From positions 1-40,760 of the forward strand of contig NZ_LNAM01000150.1 of assembly GCF_001461035.1 (NCBI RefSeq): a DNA stretch of 40,760 nt, written 5' to 3'. The notes beneath the pieces were generated by a model, which saw nothing but the letters and a program-made list of their open reading frames with translations, was not told the origin of the DNA and did not search any database. This document shows, in pieces, positions 31,648-39,174 of this stretch; positions within the stretch are counted from its first letter, which is position 1, and each line of letters begins with the position of its first letter. The position numbers were made by a program, and so were the translations under genes. Source of the DNA: Acetivibrio ethanolgignens. Lineage in GTDB: Bacteria > Bacillota > Clostridia > Lachnospirales > Lachnospiraceae.

Positions 31648-33308
31648 TTATTTTCCTGCTGAAGTGCCATCATCAGTGTCGGAATCAGCTGTTTCTTACG
31701 GGAAACGACGCCATCCAGCTTAAGACCTTCAGCAGGATTTTTAATTCCAAAAGCCTTTCTAGCCAGCTCATCTGCACCACCTCCTGCACACAGAAGCTGT
31801 GTTGATTCCTCCATAATATCTGTCAGCATAAAGAACAGCATGGAAACCCCGAGTTCTGCAAAGGTCTCTTTCATATACTCCTGCATTTTCTCCTGAATTG
31901 CCTGAAGCTCCTCGCCATTCATCGAATTAATCTGACCTACAGCAAAGATAATCTCTCCTGAAGTAAACTTCTTAAAATCCTGATGTAGAATCTCTTCACA
32001 GGATTTATGTCTTAAATCACTGCCTGCGGTAAACATTTCCTTTGCATATTCAGCTACATCAATACCTGCAATCCCTGCCAGTCTTTCTGCCGCCTCTTTA
32101 TCAACCTCTGTACAGGTTGGAGAGCGGTATACCAGTGTATCCGAAATAATAGCAGAGCAAAGAAGTCCCGCAATATAAGGCTCAATCTCAATTCCATTTT
32201 CCTCATACATCTGATACACAATTGTAGCGGTACAGCCCAGAGGCTGGTTGCGGAAAAATACCGGACTCATCGTCTGGATACCGCCCAGCCGGTGATGATC
32301 AATAATCTCTAAAAGCTCCGTATCTTCAACACCACTGACGGACTGGGAGCGTTCATTGTGATCTACTAAAATCAACTTTTTCTTCTTTGTATTCAACAGA
32401 ACACGGCGAGAAATCATACCCTCGTATCTGCCCTCCAAATCAAGAATCGGAAAATCACGGAACCGCTTTTTCGCCATAATTTCCTTAATTTCCTCGATAT
32501 AATCTTCCATCGTAAAAGAAATGATACCCTCACGGCACATAAAATGGCGGATTGGCATACTCTGGTTAATTAATCTCGCCGCTGTATAAGTATCATAAGG
32601 TGTTTTGATAATCGTACAGCTCTTACTTTCAGCCAGCTTACAGATAGTATAAGACACTGCAGCACCATCACAGACAATAATACACTGAGCATCCATCTCA
32701 ATAGCACACAGCTGAGACTCATACCGGTTTCCAAGAATAACAATATCATCCTTTTCAATGTAGCTTTCCATTAAATCCGGATTTGCCGCCGCAATCAGCA
32801 TTTTCCCTTTCGTCACCTCTTTGGAAGGATCACCGACCACCATTTCTCCATTCAAGGTTTCGATAATATTTTTATAAGGTGTCCTTGCCTCAGAAATAAT
32901 CTTATTGTCGTAAATCTCCATATAGGACTTTGCAATATCACCAATAGTAATAACACCCTCCAGCTTACCATTTGGGGCTACAATCGGCAGGGTATGAGCT
33001 TGAATCGCCCGCATAGATTCCCATGCCTTTTTTAAGGAAATTGTCCCATCTACGCCCTGAGTATAGCGGTACTCAATATCCTTCACCTGGGTTCTCACGT
33101 CTGAAACAAACTCCGGCTCCTGAACTCCAAACCGCTCCAATACAAACCGGGTCTCCGTATTCACATCTCCAGCTCTCTTCGGAAGATAAGTGCGACCCGT
33201 TATCTTACTTTTCAAATTCGCATACGCAATCGCCGAGCAGATAGAATCCGTATCCGGATTCATATGTCCGATAACCCATACCGGCCTTTCCATTCCTTCC
33301 ATAGCCAT
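31644..33308 (-). CDS. ppaC: Family II (Mn-dependent) inorganic pyrophosphatase with CBS-DRTGG insert
   Basis: A 554-residue cytoplasmic enzyme. The DHH phosphoesterase part is split: VIGHMNPDTDSICSAIAYA at the N-terminus, IDHHRLGG after about residue 335, then the DHHA2 domain containing SRKKQLIPTL near the C-terminus. Between them lie two CBS motifs with a DRTGG domain, the arrangement of nucleotide-regulated clostridial pyrophosphatases, inhibited by AMP/ADP and activated by ATP or Ap4A in known members. GGAGGAG precedes the ATG. It starts 9 bp after the TPR gene and is probably cotranscribed. Confidence 0.95.
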   Translation of the reverse strand: MAMEGMERPVWVIGHMNPDTDSICSAIAYANLKSKITGRTYLPKRAGDVNTETRFVLERFGVQEPEFVSDVRTQVKDIEYRYTQGVDGTISLKKAWESMRAIQAHTLPIVAPNGKLEGVITIGDIAKSYMEIYDNKIISEARTPYKNIIETLNGEMVVGDPSKEVTKGKMLIAAANPDLMESYIEKDDIVILGNRYESQLCAIEMDAQCIIVCDGAAVSYTICKLAESKSCTIIKTPYDTYTAARLINQSMPIRHFMCREGIISFTMEDYIEEIKEIMAKKRFRDFPILDLEGRYEGMISRRVLLNTKKKKLILVDHNERSQSVSGVEDTELLEIIDHHRLGGIQTMSPVFFRNQPLGCTATIVYQMYEENGIEIEPYIAGLLCSAIISDTLVYRSPTCTEVDKEAAERLAGIAGIDVAEYAKEMFTAGSDLRHKSCEEILHQDFKKFTSGEIIFAVGQINSMNGEELQAIQEKMQEYMKETFAELGVSMLFFMLTDIMEESTQLLCAGGGADELARKAFGIKNPAEGLKLDGVVSRKKQLIPTLMMALQQENN

Positions 33309-33317
33309 TAGCTCCTC

Positions 33318-34517
33318 CTAAACTCTGATTTCAAATTCAATCATACTTTGCAGCTTTCTGTTTCTGCGAAGAACAGACTCCAGTCCATCCTCTTCATCTG
33401 CAAGAATTACAACAATTCCATTTTCTCTTTTCCGCATCATCTGGTTTAAGCTCTGCAGAGAATTGATAGAGAGCTTCCCTGCGTCACTGACTAAAAGGCA
33501 TCCATCCTTCAGCTGTGAAAGCTTATCTGACAGGTTAATTTCATTTAAACGGGAGCTGTTAATGCGTGCTAGCTTCGCCGCTTTTGTTACCTGCTTTGCC
33601 GCGAGTCCCTTTGATATGGTCTTTGCAAAATCTGTTATTTTTTCTTCATCCTCACCAATAAGAGCAAAATGAGGCAGCTTTCCATTTCCCGAAATCTCAT
33701 CCAGAAGCTTCAGCATTTTTGTCCGTTTATCACTACCCTCTACCTCTATAGGTGGCTCCGGCCCAGCAACTGTCTGCTGTAGTTCAAAAACCGCTTCCTC
33801 CTCGGAAAGCTCTTCCGGTATCTCTTCATCCCTTTCATAAAGGTCAGCACGTTTCTTATCATTCTCAGCCGCTATTGCTGCTGCCAGCTTTAAATCTGCT
33901 GCCAGGTTCCTGGTTTCCTCTATCGCTTTTGGAGAAGAGATATCCAGCCCATCCATATAATGAAGCTTCAAAAGCATAGCCTTTTCCACAATTCTGCCTT
34001 CGCCAAACCACATAATAATGTCACTGCACTCATTGATACATTCCTCTTCCATGCCCTCCTTGTGGTACAGCTTAGCCAGCTCATAAGCCCACTCTTCAAT
34101 ATAGTCTTCCTTCTTTAATTCCTTTAGGTCTTCAATCAGCTGCCTTCGCTCAGCTCCCCGTCCCTTATCCAGAAAATACTTCAAAATCAGGCGGTCACTG
34201 GACTGAGCAGGTAGGGCAATATATTCCCTGTAATACTCCTCTGCCTCCTTAATCTGTCCACACTTTACAGACAGATAAATCAATTGATACAAAATTCGTC
34301 TTGTCTGTACCCTGCCATACAAAAACTGATATACCTCGAGAGCACGATCAAACTTCTCATTCTTAATAAAAACATCGGCAATCAAATTCAAATCGGCAAT
34401 CACTTTCACCTGTTCTAAAGGCACATCATCTATTGCCCCTAATGCTTCACCAAATTTCTTATCATTTACAAGATTCCGTGCCTTTGCACACTTCATCATG
34501 CTATCATATTTACTCAT
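33318..34517 (-). CDS. TPR protein with degenerate P-loop/AAA-like C-terminal domain
   Basis: A 399-residue cytoplasmic protein not assigned to a named family. Residues 1-215 are TPR-like helical repeats (KFGEALGAIDDVP, KFDRALEVYQFL, QIKEAEEYYREYI, GMEEECINECSDII). After an acidic linker, residues 265-399 resemble the end of AAA-type proteins (ALIGEDEEKITDFAKTISKG, DGCLLVSDAGKLSINSLQSL, IVVILADEEDGLESVLRRN), but the Walker A lysine is missing. This looks like an ATPase-derived fold used for binding. It lies between the cyclic-nucleotide-domain gene and the pyrophosphatase gene in one operon. Confidence 0.8.
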   Translation of the reverse strand: MSKYDSMMKCAKARNLVNDKKFGEALGAIDDVPLEQVKVIADLNLIADVFIKNEKFDRALEVYQFLYGRVQTRRILYQLIYLSVKCGQIKEAEEYYREYIALPAQSSDRLILKYFLDKGRGAERRQLIEDLKELKKEDYIEEWAYELAKLYHKEGMEEECINECSDIIMWFGEGRIVEKAMLLKLHYMDGLDISSPKAIEETRNLAADLKLAAAIAAENDKKRADLYERDEEIPEELSEEEAVFELQQTVAGPEPPIEVEGSDKRTKMLKLLDEISGNGKLPHFALIGEDEEKITDFAKTISKGLAAKQVTKAAKLARINSSRLNEINLSDKLSQLKDGCLLVSDAGKLSINSLQSLNQMMRKRENGIVVILADEEDGLESVLRRNRKLQSMIEFEIRV

Positions 34518-34531
34518 TAACGGTTCTCCTT

Positions 34532-36841
34532 TTACTTATCCCGATAATATTCCTGTGTTCTTATAAGTTCCTCCGGTATCGTAACACCTTCCTTTTCCAA
34601 CATACGATAACGCAAATCAATTTCCTTTACCTTTGCTGCCTTTTCCCGGATATACCGCTGCATAGCATCTGCAAAAATAGGCTGATTTTTTACACTTTCA
34701 CGAATGTTTACACTAAACGGACAATAGAATGCGAGAATCTCTCTTGCCACCTTATTCATACGGATAGAGCCCTGGGACTCATTTTTAACCCAGGTTTCAT
34801 AATCCTGTACAAATACTTCCTTTGCACTGCTTCTTGCCTTCTGTAGCTGAAGCTTAATTTTTTCCTTTCGTTCCTCGGATAAATCCCTGTTTTTTCTATA
34901 AAACTGGATATAATCCATATATTCACTGGTAAGAGATTTATACTTAATATTATTCCACATGGCTCCCTGGATTGTACGGCACATCTCCCATCGGAACCGA
35001 CCGCACATCTGCACCAGAACCTCCTCCAGTCGGCCATTCATAAAGGCCGGAAGCAAAAATCTTCCCTTGGAGTCTCTTCTTCTGCCGCTGATTTCCTGCC
35101 ACATGACGCCATTGCTTCCACCGATTGGCATAACTATAATATCCGGGAATACCTCCTTAACAACGTATTCCTTTTTAATACCAGCCTCCTGATTCTCATA
35201 CAGAGATTCCCGGCAAAATAGGGAATAATCAATTGACCGGATTTTCTCAACAGCCTCATTGATAACCTGTGCTGTCAGCCGGCAGCCTGCCGGACCGCCA
35301 ATAAAGGAATTTTCATACAGGAATGGTACAAAGCTTGTAATCTGTCCGGAAACAATACGGTTATTATAAGCAAACATATTACGAATCTCGTACTGTACCC
35401 GGCGTACCGGATCCTTAAGCTGCTCCTTTGCCTCTTCTCCTGTAATTTCCTTATTTTTCTTAAGCTCCCTTAAATGCTCCTCAAAATCAAGGTCAAACTC
35501 ACTTTTGGATGGAAGACGCTTCCCCTCATAAATCAGAGTTAGCCATTCCTTCATATTGTATACATGGCAAGGCTTACCTCTTTCATCCTTTTCCAGATTA
35601 ACAAGCTCAACCAGCTCTTCCTTTGTCAAAAGCCGTTCATCAAACAGACCATATTTCAAAAACAGCTCTACTGCAATCGGACAATCGCTATCCTTTACGG
35701 CACGGAAAAACACCTTTTCATACAGACCGTAATAAATCGACACTATTTCTCTTCTAAGAGTTCTACTGTTATCATCTGCAGCCGTCTTATCCTTCATGTG
35801 ATAGAATTTGTCTACCAGCTCCTTAAGACGCTCTGCTTTATCCTCTTCAAGCTCACCATAGCCCAGAATCCGATCTACTGAATTCTCCAGACGGGCCACC
35901 TGGTCTACCATCGACATCGGCTCTGCCTCTACGGCACCGGCACCTGCCAGCACCTTAAAGTAAGTATCCTCCAGATCATCCCGATTAATATCCAGAGGAA
36001 TCCCTGCTTTATTCAGCAAAATATCCTCGGTCTGGTTAAGCTGCTCAATAATCTCATCCAGAGAATCCTGTAGCTGCATAGAAACCTTTTTCCCACACTG
36101 CTTTAGCTGGATTAAAAGTCCTGATACCAGACGGAACAGGTTGTCCCCATCGACACCATACAGCTCCTTTCTAAGGCTGTCAAAATACTCTGCTGTCTCC
36201 ACAGACTCTTCAATAATTTCTCGTACCAATACCGTCTGCTCTTCGATATGGTACAGACATATTGTGCTATTTCTGTAAAAGGCTTTCTGCACATCTATCG
36301 GCGTATCTGCACATTGCACATAGTAATTTAACTGTCTTGCTGATGCCATATGACTTGCTGAAAAAGCATCCATTACTTCCAGATTCTGATTTAGCTTTAT
36401 CTCATATCCATTTTCCCGGCAGCCTTTTTTATACAAATCATACTGCACCTTTAAAAAAGTATACAGTGCATTTGCCCCTATCAAAAGACTTTTCTGTACA
36501 TCCTTCAGTTCTTTGATGTACTTGCTAAAGGACGCCACCATTAAGCTTCCATACTCTCGGTTAGAAGCTATAATATTCTCAATATCGCTACCTTCTCTTG
36601 CTGCAAAAGGAAATACAACCGCATTATCGAAGGCCGTATAGGATACGCCATAAACGCCCTCCTCCAGGTCACTTACTCCTAAAAAATTGCCAGAACCAAT
36701 GACCAAACGGACTCCCCGTTTTTCTACCAGAACTCTGCCCTTCAGCACCAGGCAGACTGACTCAACAGGTTCTCCTTCGCTGTATATCGTAACTCCCCTT
36801 GCAATTTGATTTACAGTATTTACTCTCAAATCGATACCCAT
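34532..36841 (-). CDS. Large protein with N-terminal cyclic-nucleotide-binding-type domain
   Basis: A 769-residue soluble protein. Residues 10-100 fit a cNMP/Crp-type jelly roll (IYSEGEPVESVCLVLKGRVLVEKRG, LGVSDLEEGVYGVSYTAFDN), though the phosphate-binding cassette is degenerate (GNFLG), so real nucleotide binding is doubtful. The remaining 650 residues are long charged helices without a DNA-binding domain that I recognise. A conserved-looking block near 480-620 includes YEIRNMFAYNNRIVSGQI. AAAGGAG precedes the ATG and a TATAAT lies about 35 bp upstream. First gene of the operon with the TPR protein and the pyrophosphatase. Function unknown. Confidence 0.8.
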   Translation of the reverse strand: MGIDLRVNTVNQIARGVTIYSEGEPVESVCLVLKGRVLVEKRGVRLVIGSGNFLGVSDLEEGVYGVSYTAFDNAVVFPFAAREGSDIENIIASNREYGSLMVASFSKYIKELKDVQKSLLIGANALYTFLKVQYDLYKKGCRENGYEIKLNQNLEVMDAFSASHMASARQLNYYVQCADTPIDVQKAFYRNSTICLYHIEEQTVLVREIIEESVETAEYFDSLRKELYGVDGDNLFRLVSGLLIQLKQCGKKVSMQLQDSLDEIIEQLNQTEDILLNKAGIPLDINRDDLEDTYFKVLAGAGAVEAEPMSMVDQVARLENSVDRILGYGELEEDKAERLKELVDKFYHMKDKTAADDNSRTLRREIVSIYYGLYEKVFFRAVKDSDCPIAVELFLKYGLFDERLLTKEELVELVNLEKDERGKPCHVYNMKEWLTLIYEGKRLPSKSEFDLDFEEHLRELKKNKEITGEEAKEQLKDPVRRVQYEIRNMFAYNNRIVSGQITSFVPFLYENSFIGGPAGCRLTAQVINEAVEKIRSIDYSLFCRESLYENQEAGIKKEYVVKEVFPDIIVMPIGGSNGVMWQEISGRRRDSKGRFLLPAFMNGRLEEVLVQMCGRFRWEMCRTIQGAMWNNIKYKSLTSEYMDYIQFYRKNRDLSEERKEKIKLQLQKARSSAKEVFVQDYETWVKNESQGSIRMNKVAREILAFYCPFSVNIRESVKNQPIFADAMQRYIREKAAKVKEIDLRYRMLEKEGVTIPEELIRTQEYYRDK

Positions 36842-36926
36842 ACCGGTTCTCCTTTGGAATTTAATCTATTTCTTATTATAATGCATTCTTCCGCTAAGAT
36901 AAAGCCTAAAGTAAAATTTTTTGTTC

Positions 36927-36946
36927 TATAGGACGAACTTCCTATA
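36927..36946. repeat. Inverted repeat upstream of the cNMP-domain gene
   Basis: TATAGGA, 6 bp, TCCTATA: two perfect 7-bp arms (TATAGGACGAACTTCCTATA). It lies between the SRP RNA terminator and the presumed promoter of the large cNMP-domain gene. It may be an operator or a second weak terminator hairpin for the SRP RNA; on the minus strand it is followed by an A-rich, not T-rich, stretch. Confidence 0.5.
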
Positions 36947-36950
36947 CTGC

Positions 36951-36992
36951 AAAAAAAGCCAGCAGCTACACTTTTCATGTAGCCTCTGGCTA
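36951..36992 (-). terminator. Terminator of the SRP RNA gene
   Basis: On the minus strand AGCCAG and CTAC arms pair with GTAG and CTGGCT around a short A-rich loop, with a 2-3-nt internal mismatch, and are followed by seven T. It lies about 35 bp after the mature 3' end of the SRP RNA. Confidence 0.82.
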
Positions 36993-37027
36993 AAATATCC
37001 TATTGAATAAAAAATTTAAATAAAAAA

Positions 37028-37292
37028 TCCGTGCATCCGGCGTTGAATCAATTTTCCTAACCGTTACCTCTACAGTTTGCTCAGCCCAGGCTTCCTCACG
37101 GCACATGGGAGGTTTCACTTAGTGCTGCTTCATTCCTGACCTGACACGGTTCATGAATTCCCATTGCGTAAGACCCAAACGTCAACGCCACTTATAGAGG
37201 GCTGCATTAGAAAAACCAACCCGAAACCGGACATCACCCCTGCTATAGCGGATTGCAGGTACAGGGCACCGCTAACTCCCCAGCTGCACGGA
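37028..37292 (-). ncRNA. ffs: Signal recognition particle RNA, large bacterial type
   Basis: About 265 nt. The 5' and 3' ends pair (TCCGTGCA with TGCACGGA). The Alu part is at the 5' side (TGGGGAGTTAGCGGTGCCC then CTGTACCTGCAATCCGCT), closely matching Bacillus scRNA. The S domain contains helix 8 with GTCAGGTCAGGAATGAAGCA, the asymmetric loop and GGAA tetraloop bound by Ffh; the closing pair is A-U here where many bacteria have C-G. It is the scaffold for Ffh-directed membrane targeting. The 540-bp gap between the two neighbouring protein genes holds this RNA with its promoter and terminator, and an inverted repeat. The mature ends are inferred from the terminal helix. Confidence 0.96.
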
Positions 37293-37331
37293 AATGTTAT
37301 GACAAATACAGTACGTCAATGACGCTGTTAC

Positions 37332-37360
37332 AGTATATCCTTTTTTAAGCGTTCTGTCAA
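37332..37360 (-). promoter_or_regulatory. Sigma-A promoter of the SRP RNA
   Basis: On the minus strand TTGACA (37360-37355), 17-bp spacer, TATACT (37337-37332). The start near 37325 implies a leader of about 33 nt removed by processing, as for the Bacillus scRNA precursor. The promoter lies 22 bp after the stop of the putative immunity gene. Confidence 0.85.
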
Positions 37361-37381
37361 GCTTTTACTACTAAAAGACAA

Positions 37382-37963
37382 TTAAGGTTCCTTTTTCCAA
37401 AGGTACAGACCTTCGGTGGTAGCTATTCTTGTGAGCAGATTAATCGTATCCTTCTTCCTTGTAAATACCTCTGCATACAAGCCACCCACCCAGATGATAA
37501 GCTCGGCTTCTGCGAAAAAAATAATATGAGTCGTTTTTTCCCGCAAAGAAAGTTGTGTAAGCCGTTTATATGCAGACAGGCTTTCAATACTCACCAACTT
37601 AATCTCTGTTCCATCATGAGATATATCTTTACTACTTATACACTCAATGCCACTATTTAAAATGTCTGGATTTACTTCTGTTTCACATCTACTGTCATAA
37701 AATCCCCACAGTAGAGTCAAAACCCGAAGAAAGCTCTCCTCAATACGATTATAGTTACTATAATCGGCACCATACTCCTCACTGGAATAACATACCTCTA
37801 TCTGTGAATATTTTTTATTATCCTTCATCTGAACAGGTATATAATCAAGAATATACCAGTCATCCGGATAATGTTCAGCTAAAAAACTCCATAAATCATC
37901 GCTAGATTTCGGAAATTCAAAGCTCTCCCATTTATCAAAGAAGCTATCTTGCTGCTTATACAT
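37382..37963 (-). CDS. Putative immunity protein for the adjacent secreted toxin-like protein
   Basis: A 193-residue acidic, soluble protein without signal peptide or membrane segment. I do not recognise a family. It has an N-terminal aromatic-rich part (FFDKWESFEFPKSSDDLWSF, DDWYILDYI) and a C-terminal alpha/beta part (THIIFFAEAELIIWVGGLYA). ATG 37963 was chosen since AGGAGGGG lies just upstream; an in-frame GTG at 37984 overlaps the toxin stop but has no ribosome site. It starts 20 bp after the secreted protein with polymorphic-toxin features, the normal order for toxin-immunity pairs. The function is inferred only from this arrangement. No terminator is visible before the SRP promoter. Confidence 0.6.
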   Translation of the reverse strand: MYKQQDSFFDKWESFEFPKSSDDLWSFLAEHYPDDWYILDYIPVQMKDNKKYSQIEVCYSSEEYGADYSNYNRIEESFLRVLTLLWGFYDSRCETEVNPDILNSGIECISSKDISHDGTEIKLVSIESLSAYKRLTQLSLREKTTHIIFFAEAELIIWVGGLYAEVFTRKKDTINLLTRIATTEGLYLWKKEP

Positions 37964-37983
37964 GTCCCCTCCTGTTTTTATCA

Positions 37984-38835
37984 CTACTTGCTTAATATTT
38001 TACCATTTTGTGCCAAAGATGCTATTCTTTTTCCAACATAATCAAACAGCTTCCAATAGCGTCCTCCATGACCAGCTGTATCTCTTTGAATATACCAGCC
38101 AAGGGGTCCCATCCATGTTGGTCGATGCCCACCCGGCTTCTTTCGGTTAAACCTTGAAATATCTACATCGCCATTTGATTTAAGAAGCCTTTTGGGTATA
38201 TTATTTCTAATCTGATTTATTTCTGCTCTAGCCACCCTCTCCTTCGCATCACTTTTTATCTTTGTAAAAGCAGATGAAATATTGGTGCCAGTGCTTGAAA
38301 AAGCTTTCTGAAAAGCACTAACAATCCGATTAAATTTAGGTGAAACGGTGTCCCAATTAGCAGCAATAACCACAGCTGTGCTAGCTGTAGCCGCCGCAAG
38401 CAAAATGTCTCCAACCGGAAGTGGTCCATCTGCAATGGCTGCTACCATCCCCGCTCCCATAGCCTTTAATGAGTAAACTACTGCTGAAGGCAAACCAAGA
38501 GTCGCAAGCTGAGCAGACAGAACTGTCATTGGATCAATAGATGAAACAGCAACACGTGCTATAGGAATTTTTCTAAGAGTCGTAAAATTAGGGTCGACAT
38601 AAGTTTTATGGAACTCGAGTAATTTGGGATCTCTTGCAAGAGCTTTCTCAAAAATAACCTTTGCCTTTGAATCAAGTGCATTATATGTATTTCTAGCATA
38701 TGTTATATCCTCTTGAGTTCCAATAGACAAATCATAGGCAACACCATATTCGGTGGCAAAAGCTGTTGCTGGTAACTCCAACACCATTGACAATACAAGT
38801 ATAACACTCAAAACTTTAGCTGTAAACTTTTTCAT
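37984..38835 (-). CDS. Sec-secreted protein with polymorphic-toxin-like C-terminus
   Basis: A 283-residue protein. Residues 1-27 are a Sec signal peptide (MKKF basic start, Leu/Val core, ATAFA cleavage site). Residues 45-100 are helical, and 105-160 contain a hydrophobic, Gly/Ala-rich stretch that could be membrane-active. The last 65 residues (about 218-283) form a compact basic domain with KPGGHRPTW, GWYIQRDTAGHGGRYWKLFD and GKRIASLAQNGKIL. The R/K-D-x-x-x-H-G-G-x-x-W-K pattern is like the HGG-WK toxin tips (Ntox21-like) seen in polymorphic toxins, often nucleases. His237, His256, Arg251 and Lys262 are candidate active residues. ATG 38835 has GAAAGGA upstream. No LXG, WXG or RHS delivery part is present. 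Immunity gene follows. Clearly AT-richer than the housekeeping genes. Confidence 0.68.
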   Translation of the reverse strand: MKKFTAKVLSVILVLSMVLELPATAFATEYGVAYDLSIGTQEDITYARNTYNALDSKAKVIFEKALARDPKLLEFHKTYVDPNFTTLRKIPIARVAVSSIDPMTVLSAQLATLGLPSAVVYSLKAMGAGMVAAIADGPLPVGDILLAAATASTAVVIAANWDTVSPKFNRIVSAFQKAFSSTGTNISSAFTKIKSDAKERVARAEINQIRNNIPKRLLKSNGDVDISRFNRKKPGGHRPTWMGPLGWYIQRDTAGHGGRYWKLFDYVGKRIASLAQNGKILSK

Positions 38836-38912
38836 AATACTCATCCTTTCTAGCATTTGCTAATTTTTACAAAATATCTATACTTATTTTATTAATTATC
38901 TGTCCAATAAAA

Positions 38913-38956
38913 CATGACGTTTTTAGAGACTTTCAAAAATCCCCAAAAACGTCATG
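38913..38956. repeat. Perfect 12-bp inverted repeat between toxin and peptide genes
   Basis: Left arm CATGACGTTTTT (38913-38924) and right arm AAAAACGTCATG (38945-38956) are exact complements with a 20-bp spacer. The left arm abuts a possible -35 (TTGGAC on minus, 38907-38902) of the toxin gene. The right arm overlaps the -35 position of a TATACT box (38977-38982) reading plus to the small peptide gene, which has no consensus -35. This suggests an operator for a regulator acting on both divergent promoters. Confidence 0.65.
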
Positions 38957-39018
38957 CTAATCATTCATTTTTTATGTATACTATTATTAAACTATTTTAT
39001 TAAAAGGGAGAAATTATT

Positions 39019-39174
39019 ATGAAAAAAAGAAAAAATTTACTTATTTTATTATTAATTACAGGTATCCATGTGCTTTCTTTATTCTCTGTCAATAAGCTTC
39101 TTTCCCCTAAATCTCAAAAATTATTCTCGCCAGAAATTACCCTTGCCCAGGTTTCTTCTCCATACTGTTTCTGA
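39019..39174 (+). CDS. Small secreted-peptide-like ORF (possible signalling peptide precursor)
   Basis: A 51-residue ORF: basic N-terminus MKKRKN, a hydrophobic core (LLILLLITGIHVLSLFSV), then a polar tail with two Ser-Pro steps ending AQVSSPYCF. AAAAGGGAG lies 9 bp before the ATG and TATACT lies 37 bp upstream. This layout fits an exported pro-peptide of RRNPP-type systems, or a short lipoprotein-less secreted peptide. It converges on and overlaps the last 61 bp of the TPR-HTH regulator gene. An alternative is that it is the remaining N-terminus of a broken membrane-anchored alpha/beta hydrolase gene; the MKK-Leu-rich start followed by VNKLL is also seen there. I judge the peptide view somewhat more likely because the ORF has its own promoter-like and ribosome sites. 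Confidence 0.45.
   Translation: MKKRKNLLILLLITGIHVLSLFSVNKLLSPKSQKLFSPEITLAQVSSPYCF

Noticed and set aside
37028-37292. A stretch first considered as a riboswitch or attenuator for the cNMP-domain gene
   Set aside because: It has all parts of the large SRP RNA, with its own promoter and terminator before that gene.
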